Part shown: positions 1 to 11,817 of the stretch, piece after piece
Layout of the letters: each line of letters opens with the position of its first letter
Position numbering within the stretch: the stretch's first letter is position 1
Assembly (NCBI GenBank): GCA_019454045.1
Contig: SKCR01041674.1
Location: 1-64,000 of the forward strand
Source of the DNA: Zanthoxylum bungeanum
Lineage: Eukaryota > Streptophyta > Magnoliopsida > Sapindales > Rutaceae
Direction: 5' to 3'
DNA length: 64,000 bases
Made by a program: the position numbers and the translations under genes
Notes under the pieces: generated by a model
What the model was told of the DNA's origin: nothing
Seen by the model: the letters and a program-made list of their open reading frames with translations, nothing else
The model's database searches: none

Positions 1-838
1 TTGAATGATTCATTCTCAAGATCCAAGATTGGCACTGGTTTGTTGGCTAAAGTCAAGACCTTTGTCCATCACGGATGTGTTTGAATCATGAAGGCTTTGT
101 TCCATATCGCATGTCTTGTCCAAGTTGTGATTTGTTGGCCAAAGTCAAGATCACTTCTTGTCCATCGACATCGATTACGAAGCTTTCCAAGGTCAATGGG
201 TTCCGCTTAACTGGAATCATTAAGTTTGTTGTGCCAAAGACAAGGCTTAATTGATTCAGAGGAAAAAGGTTAGGAAAATATATTGGATATATTGGAATAT
301 ATTATATATATGTTTCGAACTTGGATGTCCACCTACTGGATCTAGGAATTGGATGAGATCCAATTGATCTTAGAGATCTACCTAGTTAAATATCATACAA
401 TTTGTTGGCTAAAGTCAAGGTTGTGTGTTATTTAACGGGATCCTAGCCCACTAGGAAACAAGGTTTCCCGAGTACTCTACAGAGGGTTAGAGGCTCGCCG
501 AAAAATAGTGGGAGGCAAGTATTAAATTTGCAATTTCGTTTAGATACTTGCCAATACGCGCTCATTTCAATTTTTCGTCAATACATAAAAAAAATATATT
601 AGTTGGACTAAAATTTAATCGTTTTTTTAAATAAACAGTTGGACTGTATTCAAACTACTTCAAATTATAGTTGATTATATAATTGGATTATAGTAATCAA
701 TATATTTGAATTTAACCAATCAAATTATAGTGGATTATATAGTTAGACTATAGTAATCATTATATTTAATAGTACCTAAAATCATTGATTGGATAATTGG
801 ACTATAGCATTCAAGATAACTGAAATATTAGTGTTTAA

Positions 839-2788
839 AACATAATTCTGGGAGAAAATGTTATTAAACAGCTTTAATTTTCAAATTGGGAATAATACCT
901 CAGGATAGTCCTGGGAACTGAGGAGTTACTTTATTTGATAGAGAAACATCTCGGGCCTAAGCCCGGAGTTTAGCAAATAGTAGAACATGATCTTTGGAAG
1001 ATTCATGTGATGATAACTTTAGTGCTCAATCCATTTTTATTAATGCAATGACACTTTAATTTCGTTGTCAAAATATAGGATTAGATCGTTATAACATGAT
1101 ATTGAAATTAAAGATCTTCATAGATTTATTCTTAGATCTTAGAAGTATAAATTGCATAAGAAGTTCTTTTGCTCATGTATGTCAGAGGGTACATCTGTCG
1201 AGCACTAGGTGTCACAAATGATTGCTGACATCGATCAGCTGAGGTTAGCTGGGCATTACCTACGTGGCTGAGACTACCAAAGATTTGATCTTATAGTCTC
1301 TACCCGAAAGCTGGGGCAGGTTCATTACGAACCAAGAGTAAACTCTTGGAGAGTTGATGGCTATGCTCAAGGAGGCAGAGTCAGAGCCTCTAAAAGGGGC
1401 AAAGGCAAAATCATCACTGTCTTCTAGGAAGACAAAGGACATATCCCAAGATGTCTGCCTAAACTGTGGCAAACGGGGTCACTGAAGCATGACTGCCCTT
1501 TGGACAAGGCAGACATGAAGTAAGTGAAGAGGGCCAAGGCTCCGGCTTTAAGTATGTTTTTCATAAACATGTTCGCTACTAGTTTCAAAATTGGATTTTG
1601 ATACTAGATGTGGTACATAGATATGTACTGTTGTGCGGGATCTGTTGATGAGCAGGATATTGACTTCAGTTGAGATCGACCTGCCAGTAAGAAACGGGAC
1701 GAGAGTCACTGTTTTAACCGTAAAAACCTAAGTTTAGGAACTACCATTTGGGTGTGTACTTAAATTAGGAAACTGTTAAAGTGTAACTAGTTTGACTAGA
1801 AACATTGTCTCTATATCAGGGTTTAACTCGTTGCAGGTATACCTTTATATTCTAGAATACTAAAGTGTTTTATTTTATAAAGTTGATATTGAGATAACAC
1901 ATTAGATGTGAATAACAGTATTTATATTTTGAATATAAATGAATCTCAAACGTATGACATGACAAACAAATACCTCAAACTGAATTAATCAGATGAGACT
2001 TATTTGTGGCATTGTTGTCTAGGACACATTAAACAAGACTCGTATATCCACACTTTTGAAGAGTTGATACTAGGACGGATTTGATTATATTCAAATAATG
2101 TCTAAGAAACTAGTTGATTAGGCAAAGTGCCTAAAGCACATTTTACTTGGTAAAAGTATAAAAGCCACCGATCTGTTAGCCCTCGTTCATAGTGACATAA
2201 GTGGGCCTATATCTAGCAAGGCTAGAGGTGGATAAGAATACTTCGTAACCTTTACGGATGTGGCATCGCGTTATGGTTATGTGTTTCTTGTGAAACACGA
2301 ATCGGAAACTTTTGATAAAATCAAAGAGTTTCGACACGAAGTAGACAGACAGATCGGCTAAAGTATTAAACATCAAGATTGGACTGTGATGGAAAATACT
2401 TAAGCAATAAGTTTCTCGATTACTTGAAAGAGTATAGTATTCTTTCAATGTGGACTCATCCCGGAACACCTCAATTGAGCGGTGTGTCCAAACGGAGAAA
2501 CCAAATTTTATTGGACATGATAAGGTTAATCAAGAGTCGCTAAGAGCTACCATTTTCCTTCTAAGGATACGCATTAAACAGTGCAAAACTTATTTTGAAT
2601 AAGGTTCCATAAAAATATGTTAGACAGACTTCATATTAGATATGAACATGAAAGGCGATGTGATGATCGAATAAATCGCATCAGATGATAACTTTGCAAA
2701 TTCGCTGACGAAAACACTTTCTGAGCAAGAAGTTTGAGCGACCCGTACATAGTTCAAGTGTAAGACACTTGAGTGATTGGCTATAGGC
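839..2788 (+). pseudogene. Copia A gag-pol remnant with RT deleted
   Basis: Order of recognisable pieces: gag, a CCHC knuckle remnant around 1459-1500 (one base lost inside it), the protease region near 1590, the pre-integrase zinc region near 2000-2150, the integrase core from 2180, then RNase H tail and polypurine tract. Stops and frameshifts occur throughout. At 2653/2654 the sequence jumps from the integrase-RT boundary (compare B near 43658) straight to the RNase H tail (compare B near 45316), so about 1.6 kb including the whole RT is missing. A stop codon TAA at 2359-2361 replaces the lysine codon AAG of element E (15777-15779), and the same stop is present in B, C and F. A keeps about 200 bp of gag (roughly 1153-1350) that B, C and F lack. 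Confidence 0.88.
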
Positions 2789-2800
2789 CAAGTGGGAGAT

Positions 2801-4738
2801 TGTTGGACAATTATGACCAATAGCATCACTATTTGTACAGAACATGGTGTTGTTGTAAAAATTAACTATGTGACATAGGAAATTGCTCTTTTATCATTTG
2901 TAATTAGATTACCGGGATATATAAATGACAATAGTCCATATGATTAGTTCCGGATTGATAAGATATGAGACAATATCAATCCATGAGAGTTTAATCATTA
3001 AAACATCCATAGTCGGAGTATTATCGAGATTGGACATCGATAATGCGGAATAGACTAGTATTGCACTTGTGCGTATTATGGGAGCATAACGACATAGTTC
3101 TCATATATTTGGGTATTGGATACTCATGCAAGTGTAATAGGAGGTTCTGTTTACCGATGGTACGGAAACAGCTTCGCTCTGGATAGACCCCTCGGAATTC
3201 CATTGGTAGTATGACTATGTGTCTATGGAAGTCTGAATCAGGGTAGGTGTATTTGGCCTTAACCTGAGACTTGCACCACTAATACTTGCGACAATCAATA
3301 TACTTTGGTTTTGGTCGTCCAGGGCCTTAACCGATTCTGTGTACGCCTCTTCTGGGTATATTGAGAATCGTAGTGTATTGGGTGTGATGTCAAGATGGAA
3401 GTATCACTCCAGTCATATGGAGATGATGGTCACGTAGGATACGGAACTAGTACTATTTAATACTGCAGTCATCTAGATAATATGACTAGGTCATGATTAT
3501 CTGATTATAGAGACTAGTTACCAGAGATCCGACATGTGCTTCGTACGAGGCAGACACAATTTTATCCCCAAGCCAAGCACGGGACATCCGATATTGGATC
3601 GAAATACGCAATAATGTGTATACTACGCCTGATATAGATTACATATTCCTTTAAGAATATTTCTGGAGAATTGGGTAGGCACGGTGCTTTACTAGAAGCC
3701 AACCATGTCTTGTAAATCGGTAAAAATGTAGTATTAGGTACGTAGGTGTTCGGATAGTCCGACGATCGGATTTACTGCCAACATATCCGGGGATCTCATG
3801 GGTCGCTTCCCGAAGATTCACCGATGACGTATGACTCATACATAATTAATCTGGGATTATTTATAAGAGAGAGAAAATTTATCTGGGATTAATTACGGAG
3901 ATATTTTATCTAGGATAAAATATTATTTAATGAGAGAGAACGATTAATTTGGAATTAATCGATATATTATACGAAATTGGATTTCGACGCGGAATTAAAA
4001 TTAGATTTTAATTTAGGCGAACGAGTTAATTTAGAATTAATTCATGAGCAACGTGAATAGTAATTTTGCTAGGCATAATTATTTAATTAAATTTGATTTA
4101 ATTACGTCGCAATGGAAAATTCGTTAATTCGGAATTAGCGAACCCGAGCCTGGGAGTGTTTGCGGGCCCACTCGTATTTCGAATCAAGTGCGGCCCACAA
4201 GTTACATCATGTGTCACATCACCTGTCACTTTAGTGATGGATGTCAAGTCACCTTTTAGTGATTGACAACCAGTCACTATTCATGAGTGATGTGAGTGGT
4301 TGAAGGCTTTAATGCTTGTACCATTTTTGGAAAGTGTAATTGGTATTTGATTTTTTGAAAATTAAAAACAAAACACACTTGACAACTTCTTCTCTCTATC
4401 CCTCTCCATTCGGCCTTGGGCCATTTTTTTCTCTCAATTTCTCTCAAAGCCGAGAGATGTAAGAAGCTTAAGGAAGGATTTGTGGTAAATTTTTCCAAGG
4501 TGATAGGGAAACAAACCCTTGAGCATGGAATCTCAAATGAAAGCTTGGAGCTTGAAGATCATCCATGGAGCACAAAAGAGGAGCTTGGCCGAATACACAA
4601 AGAGGAAAAGCTTGAGCAAATTTTTGTGTTCGACGCATTGCAAATCCGATCAAAGTGAGTATTTTCGCAACTTAACTTTTTTTTATTCACATATTTTCAT
4701 TGCTTAATTGATATTGGGACTATAGTAGAAACCCAACA
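2801..4738 (+). repeat. 3' LTR of copia A (1,938 bp)
   Basis: Starts TGTTGGACAA directly after the polypurine tract and ends AAACCCAACA. It has a TATA-like TATATAAATG near 2918, a hairpin cluster at about 3840-4150, and a splice-donor-like GTGAGTAT at 4655-4662. It is homologous along its length to the LTRs of B, C, E, F and the reverse solo LTR G, with LTR-specific divergence near the 3' third. Confidence 0.94.
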
Positions 4739-5320
4739 TGAGATGCCGGAGTTGGAAGATGTTACTGATGAAGAGAGGGATGAGTATGCAACAAAGAGTG
4801 AGTCCTTTGTGACTCAACGTGCTTTGAGTACCTAGGCCAAGGTTATAGATGATATGGTTTAGCAACGGGAGAACATATTTCATACTAGATGCCTAGCCCA
4901 AAACAAGGTATATAGCATGATTATCGATGGTGGTAGTTATACAAATATGGCTAGTACAACACTTGTTGAGAATTTGGGTTTGACTTTGCTTAGATACCCT
5001 CTTATCATTTGCATTGGTTGAATAACAGTGGTCAGGTCAAGGTTAATAAGAAAGTCTTGTTGGCTTTTACTATTGGTAAGTACACATATGAATTATTGTG
5101 TGATGTAGTCCCCATGCAACCTAGACATTTATTATTGGGGCATACTTGGCATTTTGACAGAAAAGTGACGTATGATGGGTTTCAGAACAACTACTACTTA
5201 GAGAAAGATGGAAGGAAAGTTACACTTATTCCATTGACACCCAATGAGAGTTTTGAAGACCAAATGAATCTACAAGATTCCACAAAAAAAAAACACCCAA
5301 GCGAGAGACTGAGAGTATAA
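4739..5320 (+). pseudogene. Chromovirus gag-protease spacer and protease
   Basis: An acidic spacer (EMPELEDVTDEERDEY) leads to NIFHTRCLAQNKVYSMIIDGG, the aspartic protease flap-to-active-site region; the active site reads IDGGS near 4923-4940, as is usual in this group. A frameshift near 5000 is followed by an open stretch (5009-5320) with WLNNSGQVKVNKKVL and CDVVPMQPRHLLLGHTWHFD, the C-terminal half of the protease. Next comes a low-complexity charged linker. In an active element the protease would cut the polyprotein; here it is broken by a frameshift and in-frame stops. Confidence 0.85.
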
Positions 5321-6168
5321 TTAGAGTGTGTGAGGCTGAGAGCACCACGCTAAGGAAAAATAGAGTGGTCGAGAGTTCCAAGAGTTTATGAGAGAAATAC
5401 TGAGAGTGAGCAAAAAAATAAAATGGGGTAGGGTGAAAAATAGTTTCTTTGCTAAAGAGGGGGAATTGAGAACAAAGTATTCCAAGAACAAAGTTATGAT
5501 CCTTCCTTTGTTTAAAGAAACACTCATCAGTTCTGAGGAAACTAACCCTAACAGTTATTTGCCTAGTTTTTTTTTTTTGCTTCTTTATTGCATGATTATG
5601 ATGGTGTGTTTGTAGAGAAGATACCACTTCGCTTACCACCACTTTCAGGTGTTGAACATCATATCGATTTCATCCCAGAAGTGGTCAATCCTAATAAATC
5701 ATCCTACCGAAGTAATCCCAAGGAGACAAAGGAGCTTCAAAGGCAAATAGAGGAATTGATTAGCAATGGGTACGTATCAGAGTGCATGAGCATGCACGAT
5801 GAAAGTCCTATTGGTACCAAAGAAAAATGGCATATGGAGAGTGTGGATTGTCGAGCAATCAATAATATCACTGTAAAGTATCGCCATTAGATAATATGTT
5901 AGATTAATAATATGGTGCTTGTATTTTTTTTTCTAAAATTGATCTCAAAAGTGAGTATCATCAGATTAGGATGCGGGAATGAGATGTATGGAAGACTACT
6001 TTTAAGATAAAATATGGCTTATATGAGTGACTTTTGATGCCATTTGGGCTGTAAAATGCCCATGGCACTTTGATGTGTCTAATGAATCATGTTTTGCATG
6101 CTTTTTTGGGTAAATTTATCGTTGTGTACTTTGATGATATTTTAATGTACATCAAGAATTTATATGAG

Positions 6169-6176
6169 CATGTAGG
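6169..6176. repeat. 8-bp target duplication CATGTAGG, left copy
   Basis: Identical to 7189-7196 on the other side of the hAT-type element. Removing the insert and one copy restores a continuous RT frame. Confidence 0.92.
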
Positions 6177-7188
6177 TAGGGATGGCAGTGGGTAGGGTAT
6201 GGTGCGGGTTTTCCATTACCAAACCCGCACCCGCATATGTAAATAAATTACCAAATCCGCACCATACCCGTTGCGGGTTTTAATTTTCATTACCAAACCC
6301 GCACCGCATATAAAAATAAATTACCAAACCCGCATTGGTACCCAACGAATTTTTTGCGGGTTTTTAAAATATTGAATTACTTTGTGTTCTTAATAATATG
6401 ATTTTTTAATTAAATAATTTATTTTTAATTGCTAGCTGTAATTTTCACATTTGTTTTTCATTTGACATATACAACATGCAATGTATGTATATACAGTACA
6501 TAGATAACATAATGTATGAAAGACTCAGTATCATATGTTTTTTTTTCATATAAACATAATTAAAACGAGTTCTTCCCTTCATAATTATAATGATATAAGT
6601 TAGCCAACTCAATCGACAATAAGCTAAAAAGTAATCACCAAACTTTGGTCATATTTTTATGCTAAGTATAATGAAAGTGATGCTTACAGGACTCAAGTGG
6701 TGTAAGTGTAATGAAAAAGCAGGAAAGCTACTGCAGTTACAGCAAACACTAGCTTATTTTGCTCCTCTCCCATTTCTGATCATGTGAACTTAATCCAAAT
6801 TTTTTGTATTATAATTTTATTAACAACTGTGATTAAAAAAAACAATAATAGTCAAGCAAAAAATTTTCAGTTGGGCAAGTTGCGGGCTGCGGCTGAGTGG
6901 GAGTGTGGAACTGTGGATTAATGTTTTAGGTTTAGGTTTTGTTAGTTGTTTTTATATGAAGGTTTTTTTATATTGTCCTAAAAATATTAATTAATAAAAA
7001 ATAATATTGCGGGTATGCGGATACCTGCAGCGGATACCCGTATTTTTTTCTTAAATACCGCACCCGCAGCGGGTTCTGCTTTAAATTACCAAACCCACAC
7101 CGCACCCACTAATATATTTACCAAATCCTACCCATTGCAGGCGGGTTTTTAGGGGTTTGCGGGTTTGTGGGTAAAATTGCCATCCCTA
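6177..7188. mobile_element. Non-autonomous hAT-type DNA element, 1,012 bp
   Basis: Left end TAGGGATGGCA and right end TGCCATCCCTA are perfect 11-bp terminal inverted repeats. The perfect 8-bp direct repeat CATGTAGG flanks it at 6169-6176 and 7189-7196; eight bases is the duplication size of the hAT superfamily. Many copies of the subterminal motif AAACCCGCACC, or its complement GCGGGTTT, lie within about 200 bp of each end, as expected for transposase binding sites. The AT-rich centre (about 6370-6890) has no coding capacity. It interrupts the chromovirus RT, so it inserted after that element. A transposase from elsewhere would be needed for movement. Confidence 0.92.
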
Positions 7189-7196
7189 CATGTAGG
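7189..7196. repeat. 8-bp target duplication CATGTAGG, right copy
   Basis: Partner of 6169-6176. Confidence 0.92.
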
Positions 7197-8039
7197 GCAT
7201 GTGCATTATATGCTTGATGTTTTGAGAAAGGAATTGTTGTATGCTAACCTTAAGAAAGGTATTTTTTGCATGGAAAATGTGGTATTCCTAGTGCTCAAGG
7301 CATTGAGGTTTTTGAGGAAAAGGTTAAGGTCATTCGTGAATGGCTTACACCTAAAAATATCACTGAGGTTAAGAGTCATCATGATCTAGCTAGTTTCTAT
7401 AGGATGTTTATAAAAGGCTTTAGCACCATTGCAACACCACTCACTGAAGTTATAAAATGTGGTTTTTCACTGGGGAGGAACAAGAGAGTACATTTACACT
7501 TCTTAAGGATCGTTTATGTACTACAAATGTTTTAGCATTGCCTAATTTCAAAAAAAATATTTCGAGATTGAGTATGATACTCCAATATTGGCATTGGAGC
7601 AGTTCTTATGCAGGATTGACATCCTATAGCACTCTTCAGAGAAAAACTAAATGGTGCAGCTTTGAGGTACCCGGCATACAAAAATGAGTTTTATGCCTTA
7701 GTAGAGCTCTGGATACTTAGCATCATTATCTATGGCCAAATGAGTTTGTGATTCATACCGACCATAAATCTGTGAAGCATATCAAAGGCCAAGGAAAACT
7801 TAACAAAAAGCATGCCAAATGGATGGAATTCGTAGAGACCGTCCCATATGTCATTCAATATAAGCAAGTTAAGAAGAATATGGTTGCTGACGTATTGTCA
7901 TGCATGTGTGCTCTACTTACATCATGAAGTTCTAAATTTCTTGATTTTGAATTTATAAAGGACTTGTATACGAATGATAATGATTTTGTTGAGATTTACA
8001 ATGCACATATGATAAATTTTACAGACAATATGACTTTAT

Positions 8040-9270
8040 ATTTAAAGAGAATAAATTATGTATGCCTAGTTATCCCATAAGTGAGTTGTTGGTGCGTGAA
8101 GCACATAGTGGGCGCCTCATTGGTCATTTTGGTGTTAAGAAAACATTGGACATCTTGCATAAACACTTTTATTGGCCTTAAATGAAGAAGTAAAATCTAA
8201 AATTCTATTGGTGCATGAACACTTCTGTGATGGGTGCATTACTTGTAGGAAACCGAAATCTAAAATTTAACCACATGGGATTTACACACAGTTACTTGTT
8301 CCCCATTCACCTTGGGTAGATGTGTCCATGAATTTTGTGCTAGGATTCCCTAGATCTAGAAATGGACGAGACTCTAATTTTATTATGGTTGATCATTTTA
8401 GCAAGATGGCACACTTTATTGCATGTCACAAATAAGATGTTGCCACACACATTGCTGACTTATTCATTCGAGAGGTTGTATGTTTACATGGAGTGTCTAG
8501 GAGTATAGTATCAAATAGGGATGTGAAGTTTTTAAGTCACTTTTGGAAAATTTTATGGGGTAATATGGTAACTAAGCTTTTATTTTCTACCACCTGTGAC
8601 CCAAAGACTGATGGTCATACCAAAGTCATCAATAGGACTTTGTCTCAACTCCTACGCATTATTATTTCTAAGAATTTGAAGTCATGGAAAGAATGTTGGT
8701 CTTTCATTGAGTTTGCATATAATCGTATTATTCATTCCACTACTTCTTATTAACCTTTCGAAATTGTGTATGGTCTTAAGCCATTAACGCATCTTGATTT
8801 ATCACATTTGCCCATTGATGAGAGGGTCAGTTTGGATAGTAAGTGCAATGTCGACTAAGTCAAGTCTATTCATGAGAAGGCACGATAGCATATGAATAAG
8901 AAGAATGATCAGCATGCCTCTCATGCCAACAAGGGCAAACATCATATATTGTTCGAAATATGTGATTGGGTTTGGGTTCACATTCGTAAAGAGAGATTTC
9001 TAAAGCAGTGTCAGTCCAAACTCCAACAAAGAGTCGATGGCCTATTTCATATACCTGAGAAGATCAATGACAACGCCTATAAAGTGGATCTGCCAGGTGA
9101 GTGTAATGTTTATGCTTAATTTTATTTTTATGATATATCTTTGTTTGATACAGATTGGAGGTCGATTCATTTTGAAGAGACGGGGAATGATAAAGCCAAG
9201 ATGTCACCCAGGATGCATAAGGACGGACCACTATTGTGCATGTTACAAAGCTATCACTAGGTCTTGAGCT
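8040..9270 (+). pseudogene. Chromovirus integrase
   Basis: The zinc-binding start reads EAHSGRLIGHFGVKKTLDIL (about 8096-8155), followed by stops. The core is open at 8493-8753: SNRDVKF holds the second catalytic Asp, but the residues around the expected Glu are altered ([16 protein letters not shown]). The C-terminal part (8892-9119) has GKHHILFEICDWVWVHIRKE and the INDNAYKVDLPGE phrase typical of plant chromoviruses, and the tail then runs on in another frame. Its role would be joining the DNA copy to the host chromosome. Stops at several places make it inactive. Confidence 0.85.
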
Positions 9271-9953
9271 TAAAGGATCCAAGAAATAATGCACGGATTA
9301 GTTCAAAGGGTCATAACTGACTATTCACAAATTCAAGTTTGAGCCTCTATTACATTGAGTATTGGCTTGAAGATGGACTATCCTATGATGGTGAACCTTA
9401 TCCGGGCCGTAGAGCATCATGATACTTAGGCCTACATTAGTGTATTTATTTGTTTATTTATTGTTATTTTATTTGGGCTTGACATTTGTTTTAATTGGGC
9501 TATGTTATTTGTACTAGCGTTTTGCTTAGGGTCTAATGTTATGTTTGGGAATCAGGTTAAGCGTGCATGGGTATGTATGTGGGGTTAGCCTAGGTTAGTT
9601 TTAGAATAAACATCTTTTGGAGTGTGGGTAGATTTGTCTTTTCATATTTGTGGGATTGGGGTTTTTTGTTAAATTCTCCTTATAAAAAGGCTTACTTGGC
9701 TCTATTTTTGAAACACATATATATTAAATAAATTCAATATTTTCGTGATCTTGCGAGCAACCCTCAACTTGTTCTCATTGAATTTTTCTTATCAAAGGCT
9801 TGCTAACCTATGGCACCCTCATTATCACTCTAGGTTTCTTCAACTTGTTCTTAAGAGGTTTAGGGTTTGAACCCGAACTGTTTAGCGTTTTGGAGGAATG
9901 ATCTCAATTCTCGGTGGGTTTGGTTGGCTTATTCAAGAAGCTTATCACCCTCC
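9271..9953 (+). repeat. Chromovirus 3' end, probable partial 3' LTR
   Basis: No reading frame. A TATA-like TATAAAAAGG lies at 9681-9690 and a pyrimidine-rich stretch follows, as in an LTR promoter. The start of the LTR could not be fixed because no second copy is in the window. The segment ends where copia E inserted (9949-9953 CCTCC is the target site). Confidence 0.5.
9949..9953. repeat. Target duplication CCTCC of copia E, left copy
   Basis: Identical to 20042-20046, directly after the 3' LTR. With this duplication the 5' LTR starts with G at 9954, so it lacks the first T of the usual TG. Confidence 0.88.
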
Positions 9954-10070
9954 GTTAGACAGTAATGTCCCATAGCGTCACTATTTTGTAAATGATATTG
10001 TATTATTGTACAAAATTAACTATGTAGTAATGAAATTGCCTTTTACCGTTTTGTAATTTATTTACTTTGA

Positions 10071-10078
10071 TATATAAA
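10071..10078 (+). promoter_or_regulatory. TATA-like box in E 5' LTR
   Basis: TATATAAA about 118 bp into the LTR. TATATAAATG or a close variant is found at the same place in the LTRs of A and C, and weaker forms (CTATAAAT, TGTATAAAT) in B and F. If used, nearly all of the LTR would be transcribed as leader RNA, including the hairpin array. Confidence 0.5.
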
Positions 10079-11002
10079 TGGTAAAAGTCCCTATGATTAG
10101 TTCCGGATTGAGATGATATGAGACAGTATCAATCCATAAAGGTTTAATCATTAAATATCCCTAGTCGTAGTATTATCGAGACTGGACATCGATAATGCGG
10201 AATAGACTAGTACTGCACTCGTGCATGTTGTGAGGGCACAACGGCATAGTTCTCATATATTTAAGTATAGGATACTTATGCAAGTGCGGTAGGAGGTTGT
10301 GTTTTACCGATGGTACGGAAAACAGCTTCGCTCTGGATAGACCCCGCGGAATCCCATTGGTAGTATGTCTGCGTGTCTATGGGAGTCCGCTTCAGGGTAG
10401 GTGCATATGATCTTAACCTGAGATTTGCATCGCTAGTACTTACGACAATCGGTAAAATTTAGGTTTGGTGGTCCAGGGCTTTAACGAGTTCTGTGTATAC
10501 CTCTTCTGGGTTTATCGAGAATCGTAGTGTATTGGATGTGATATCAAGATGGAAGTATCACTTCAGACATATGGAGATGATGATCGCGAGGGATTCAGAA
10601 CTAGTACTCTATAATGGTTGCAACCATCGGGATAATATGACTAGGTCAGGATTATCCGATTCAAAGAGACTGGTTGCTTGACATCCGATATGTGTTTCGG
10701 ACGGGGCAGACACTTATCCAGCCCCAGCCCTAGCATGTGATCATCCGATACTGGTTCGATATACACTATACTACGGTATACTACGCCTGTTATAGATCTA
10801 ATATTCCAGTAAGAATATTTCTAGAGAATTGGGTAGGCATGGCGTTTTGCTAGAAGCTAACCTTGTCTTGTAAATCGGTAAAAACGTAGTACTTGGTACG
10901 TACGTGTTCGGATAGTTCGACAACCGGATTTACTGCCAACATATCTAGAGGTCTCTTGGGTCGCTTCCCGAAGATTCACCGATGACGTATGATTCAAACT
11001 CG

Positions 11003-11285
11003 ATTAATCTTGGATTAATTACGGAGAGACTTTATCTTGGATAAAGTACTGTATAAAGAGAGAGATCGATTAATTTAGAATTATCGTAAAATTATTATAT
11101 TCGATATAATAAACGGAATTCGATTCCGACGCGAAATTGAAATTAGATTTTATTCGGGCAAACGAATAATTTAGAATTAATTCGTTAGCGACGTAAATAA
11201 TAAATTCGCTAGGCGCAATTATTTATTTAAATTCGATTTAATTAACGTCGCGACGTAAGCTCGATATTTCGGAAATATCGAACCC
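11003..11285 (+). repeat. Array of perfect triloop inverted repeats in E 5' LTR
   Basis: Consecutive short inverted repeats with a 3-base spacer. Examples: arm ATTAATC, spacer TTG (11003-11019); arm ACTTTATC, spacer TTG (11029-11047). The third and sixth hairpins each lost one base in this LTR copy; the 3' LTR copy (19143-19418) has all eight perfect. Confidence 0.85.
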
Positions 11286-11809
11286 GAACGCGTGAGTGCA
11301 AGTGGGCCCACTTTCATTTGGAAACGTGTGGGGCCCACATGACACTTGTCATTATTTGTATTTTTTAATCAAGATGCAATGCATGAAGATAGTGTACAAA
11401 GCACTCAAAGATAATGCATGGAAATTGAGTGTTAGACACTCTAAGTGCTTGCATGGTTTGTGTTATATTTATATTATTATTTAATATAATTATAACATAA
11501 ATATAAATTGATTTTTGAGACAAAAATCAATTACTTCTCTCCCTCTCTAATTACCGAAACTGTGACAGTTTCTTGCTCTCCATTTTCAGGTTTTTGTTGC
11601 AAAAGCTTGAAGTTTGTGTATGTTTGGAACATAAAGAACACATCTTTGGCTAGCACCATCAAGGGATCATACAAGGTGATATGGGAAACTCATCTTAGAG
11701 CTTGGAAGGATCAAATTCAAGCTTGGAGCTTCTCTTCACTGCTTGGCCGAAATCTTCACTGCTCAAAGGAGGATTTTGCTTCATCCATTGCATCCACATT
11801 TGGCTATTT

Positions 11810-11817
11810 GTGAGTAT
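11810..11817 (+). promoter_or_regulatory. Splice-donor-like site at end of E 5' LTR
   Basis: GTGAGTAT about 90 bp before the LTR end. GTAAGTAT or GTGAGTAT is at the same place in A (4655), B (39508, 47416), C (28776, 38893) and F (58516). A candidate acceptor with a T-rich tract ends at CAG 14060-14062, about 50 bp before the gag ATG. No transcript evidence is available here. Confidence 0.45.

Larger units (their letters stand above)
1..4738 (+). mobile_element. Copia element A, 3' part (5' end outside window), decayed
   Basis: Positions 1-838 match the untranslated leader of element E (from about 13430) almost phrase for phrase: the repeated TTGTTGGCCAAAGTCAAG motif near 40, 132 and 402, then small hairpins from 599. 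Positions 839-2788 are a degenerate gag-pol, followed by a polypurine tract (AAGTGGGAGA, 2790-2799) and a complete 3' LTR. The 5' LTR and 5' target duplication lie outside the window. The five bases after the LTR, TGAGA (4739-4743), should be the 3' target duplication. The element sits in the gag-protease region of the chromovirus that resumes at 4739, so it is younger than that element. Confidence 0.93.
5588..7930 (+). pseudogene. Chromovirus RT and RNase H, split by a hAT-type insert
   Basis: The RT N-terminus is open from 5588 to 5890, then carries stops. The polymerase motif VVYFDDIL is at about 6121-6144, with both aspartates kept. The insert at 6177-7188 falls between the YFDD motif and the following helix; the frame resumes exactly at HVHYMLDVLRKELLYANLKK after one copy of the 8-bp target duplication. 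The thumb (SHHDLASFYRMFIKGFSTIATPLTEV, in pieces) runs to about 7490. RNase H follows at about 7550-7900 with frameshifts; the phrase corresponding to [19 protein letters not shown] is readable near 7750-7800. This domain pair would copy the element's RNA into DNA. It is clearly dead. Confidence 0.86.
4739..9953 (+). mobile_element. Decayed Ty3/gypsy chromovirus (CRM/Reina-like), without identified 5' end
   Basis: Protease, RT, RNase H and integrase come in gypsy order on the + strand, each with stops and frameshifts. The phrases YRSNPKETKELQRQIEEL and VDCRAINNITVKYRH in RT and VWVHIRKERF / NDNAYKVDLPGE in the integrase tail are typical of plant chromoviruses; the exact clade is less certain. 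The 5' side is cut by copia A at 4738. The 3' side is cut by copia E at 9953, apparently inside its 3' LTR region. A hAT-type element interrupts RT at 6177-7188. Excluding that insert, about 4.2 kb of element remains. Confidence 0.87.

Noticed and set aside
5226..5642. 138-codon minus-strand open stretch
   Set aside because: Antisense to the chromovirus protease-RT linker, with low-complexity Phe/Leu/Ser content; a shadow of the sense coding region.
10493..10681. 62-codon frame repeated exactly at 18632-18820
   Set aside because: It lies in both LTRs of copia E, so it is duplicated because the LTR is duplicated. Other family LTRs do not keep it open in the same form.
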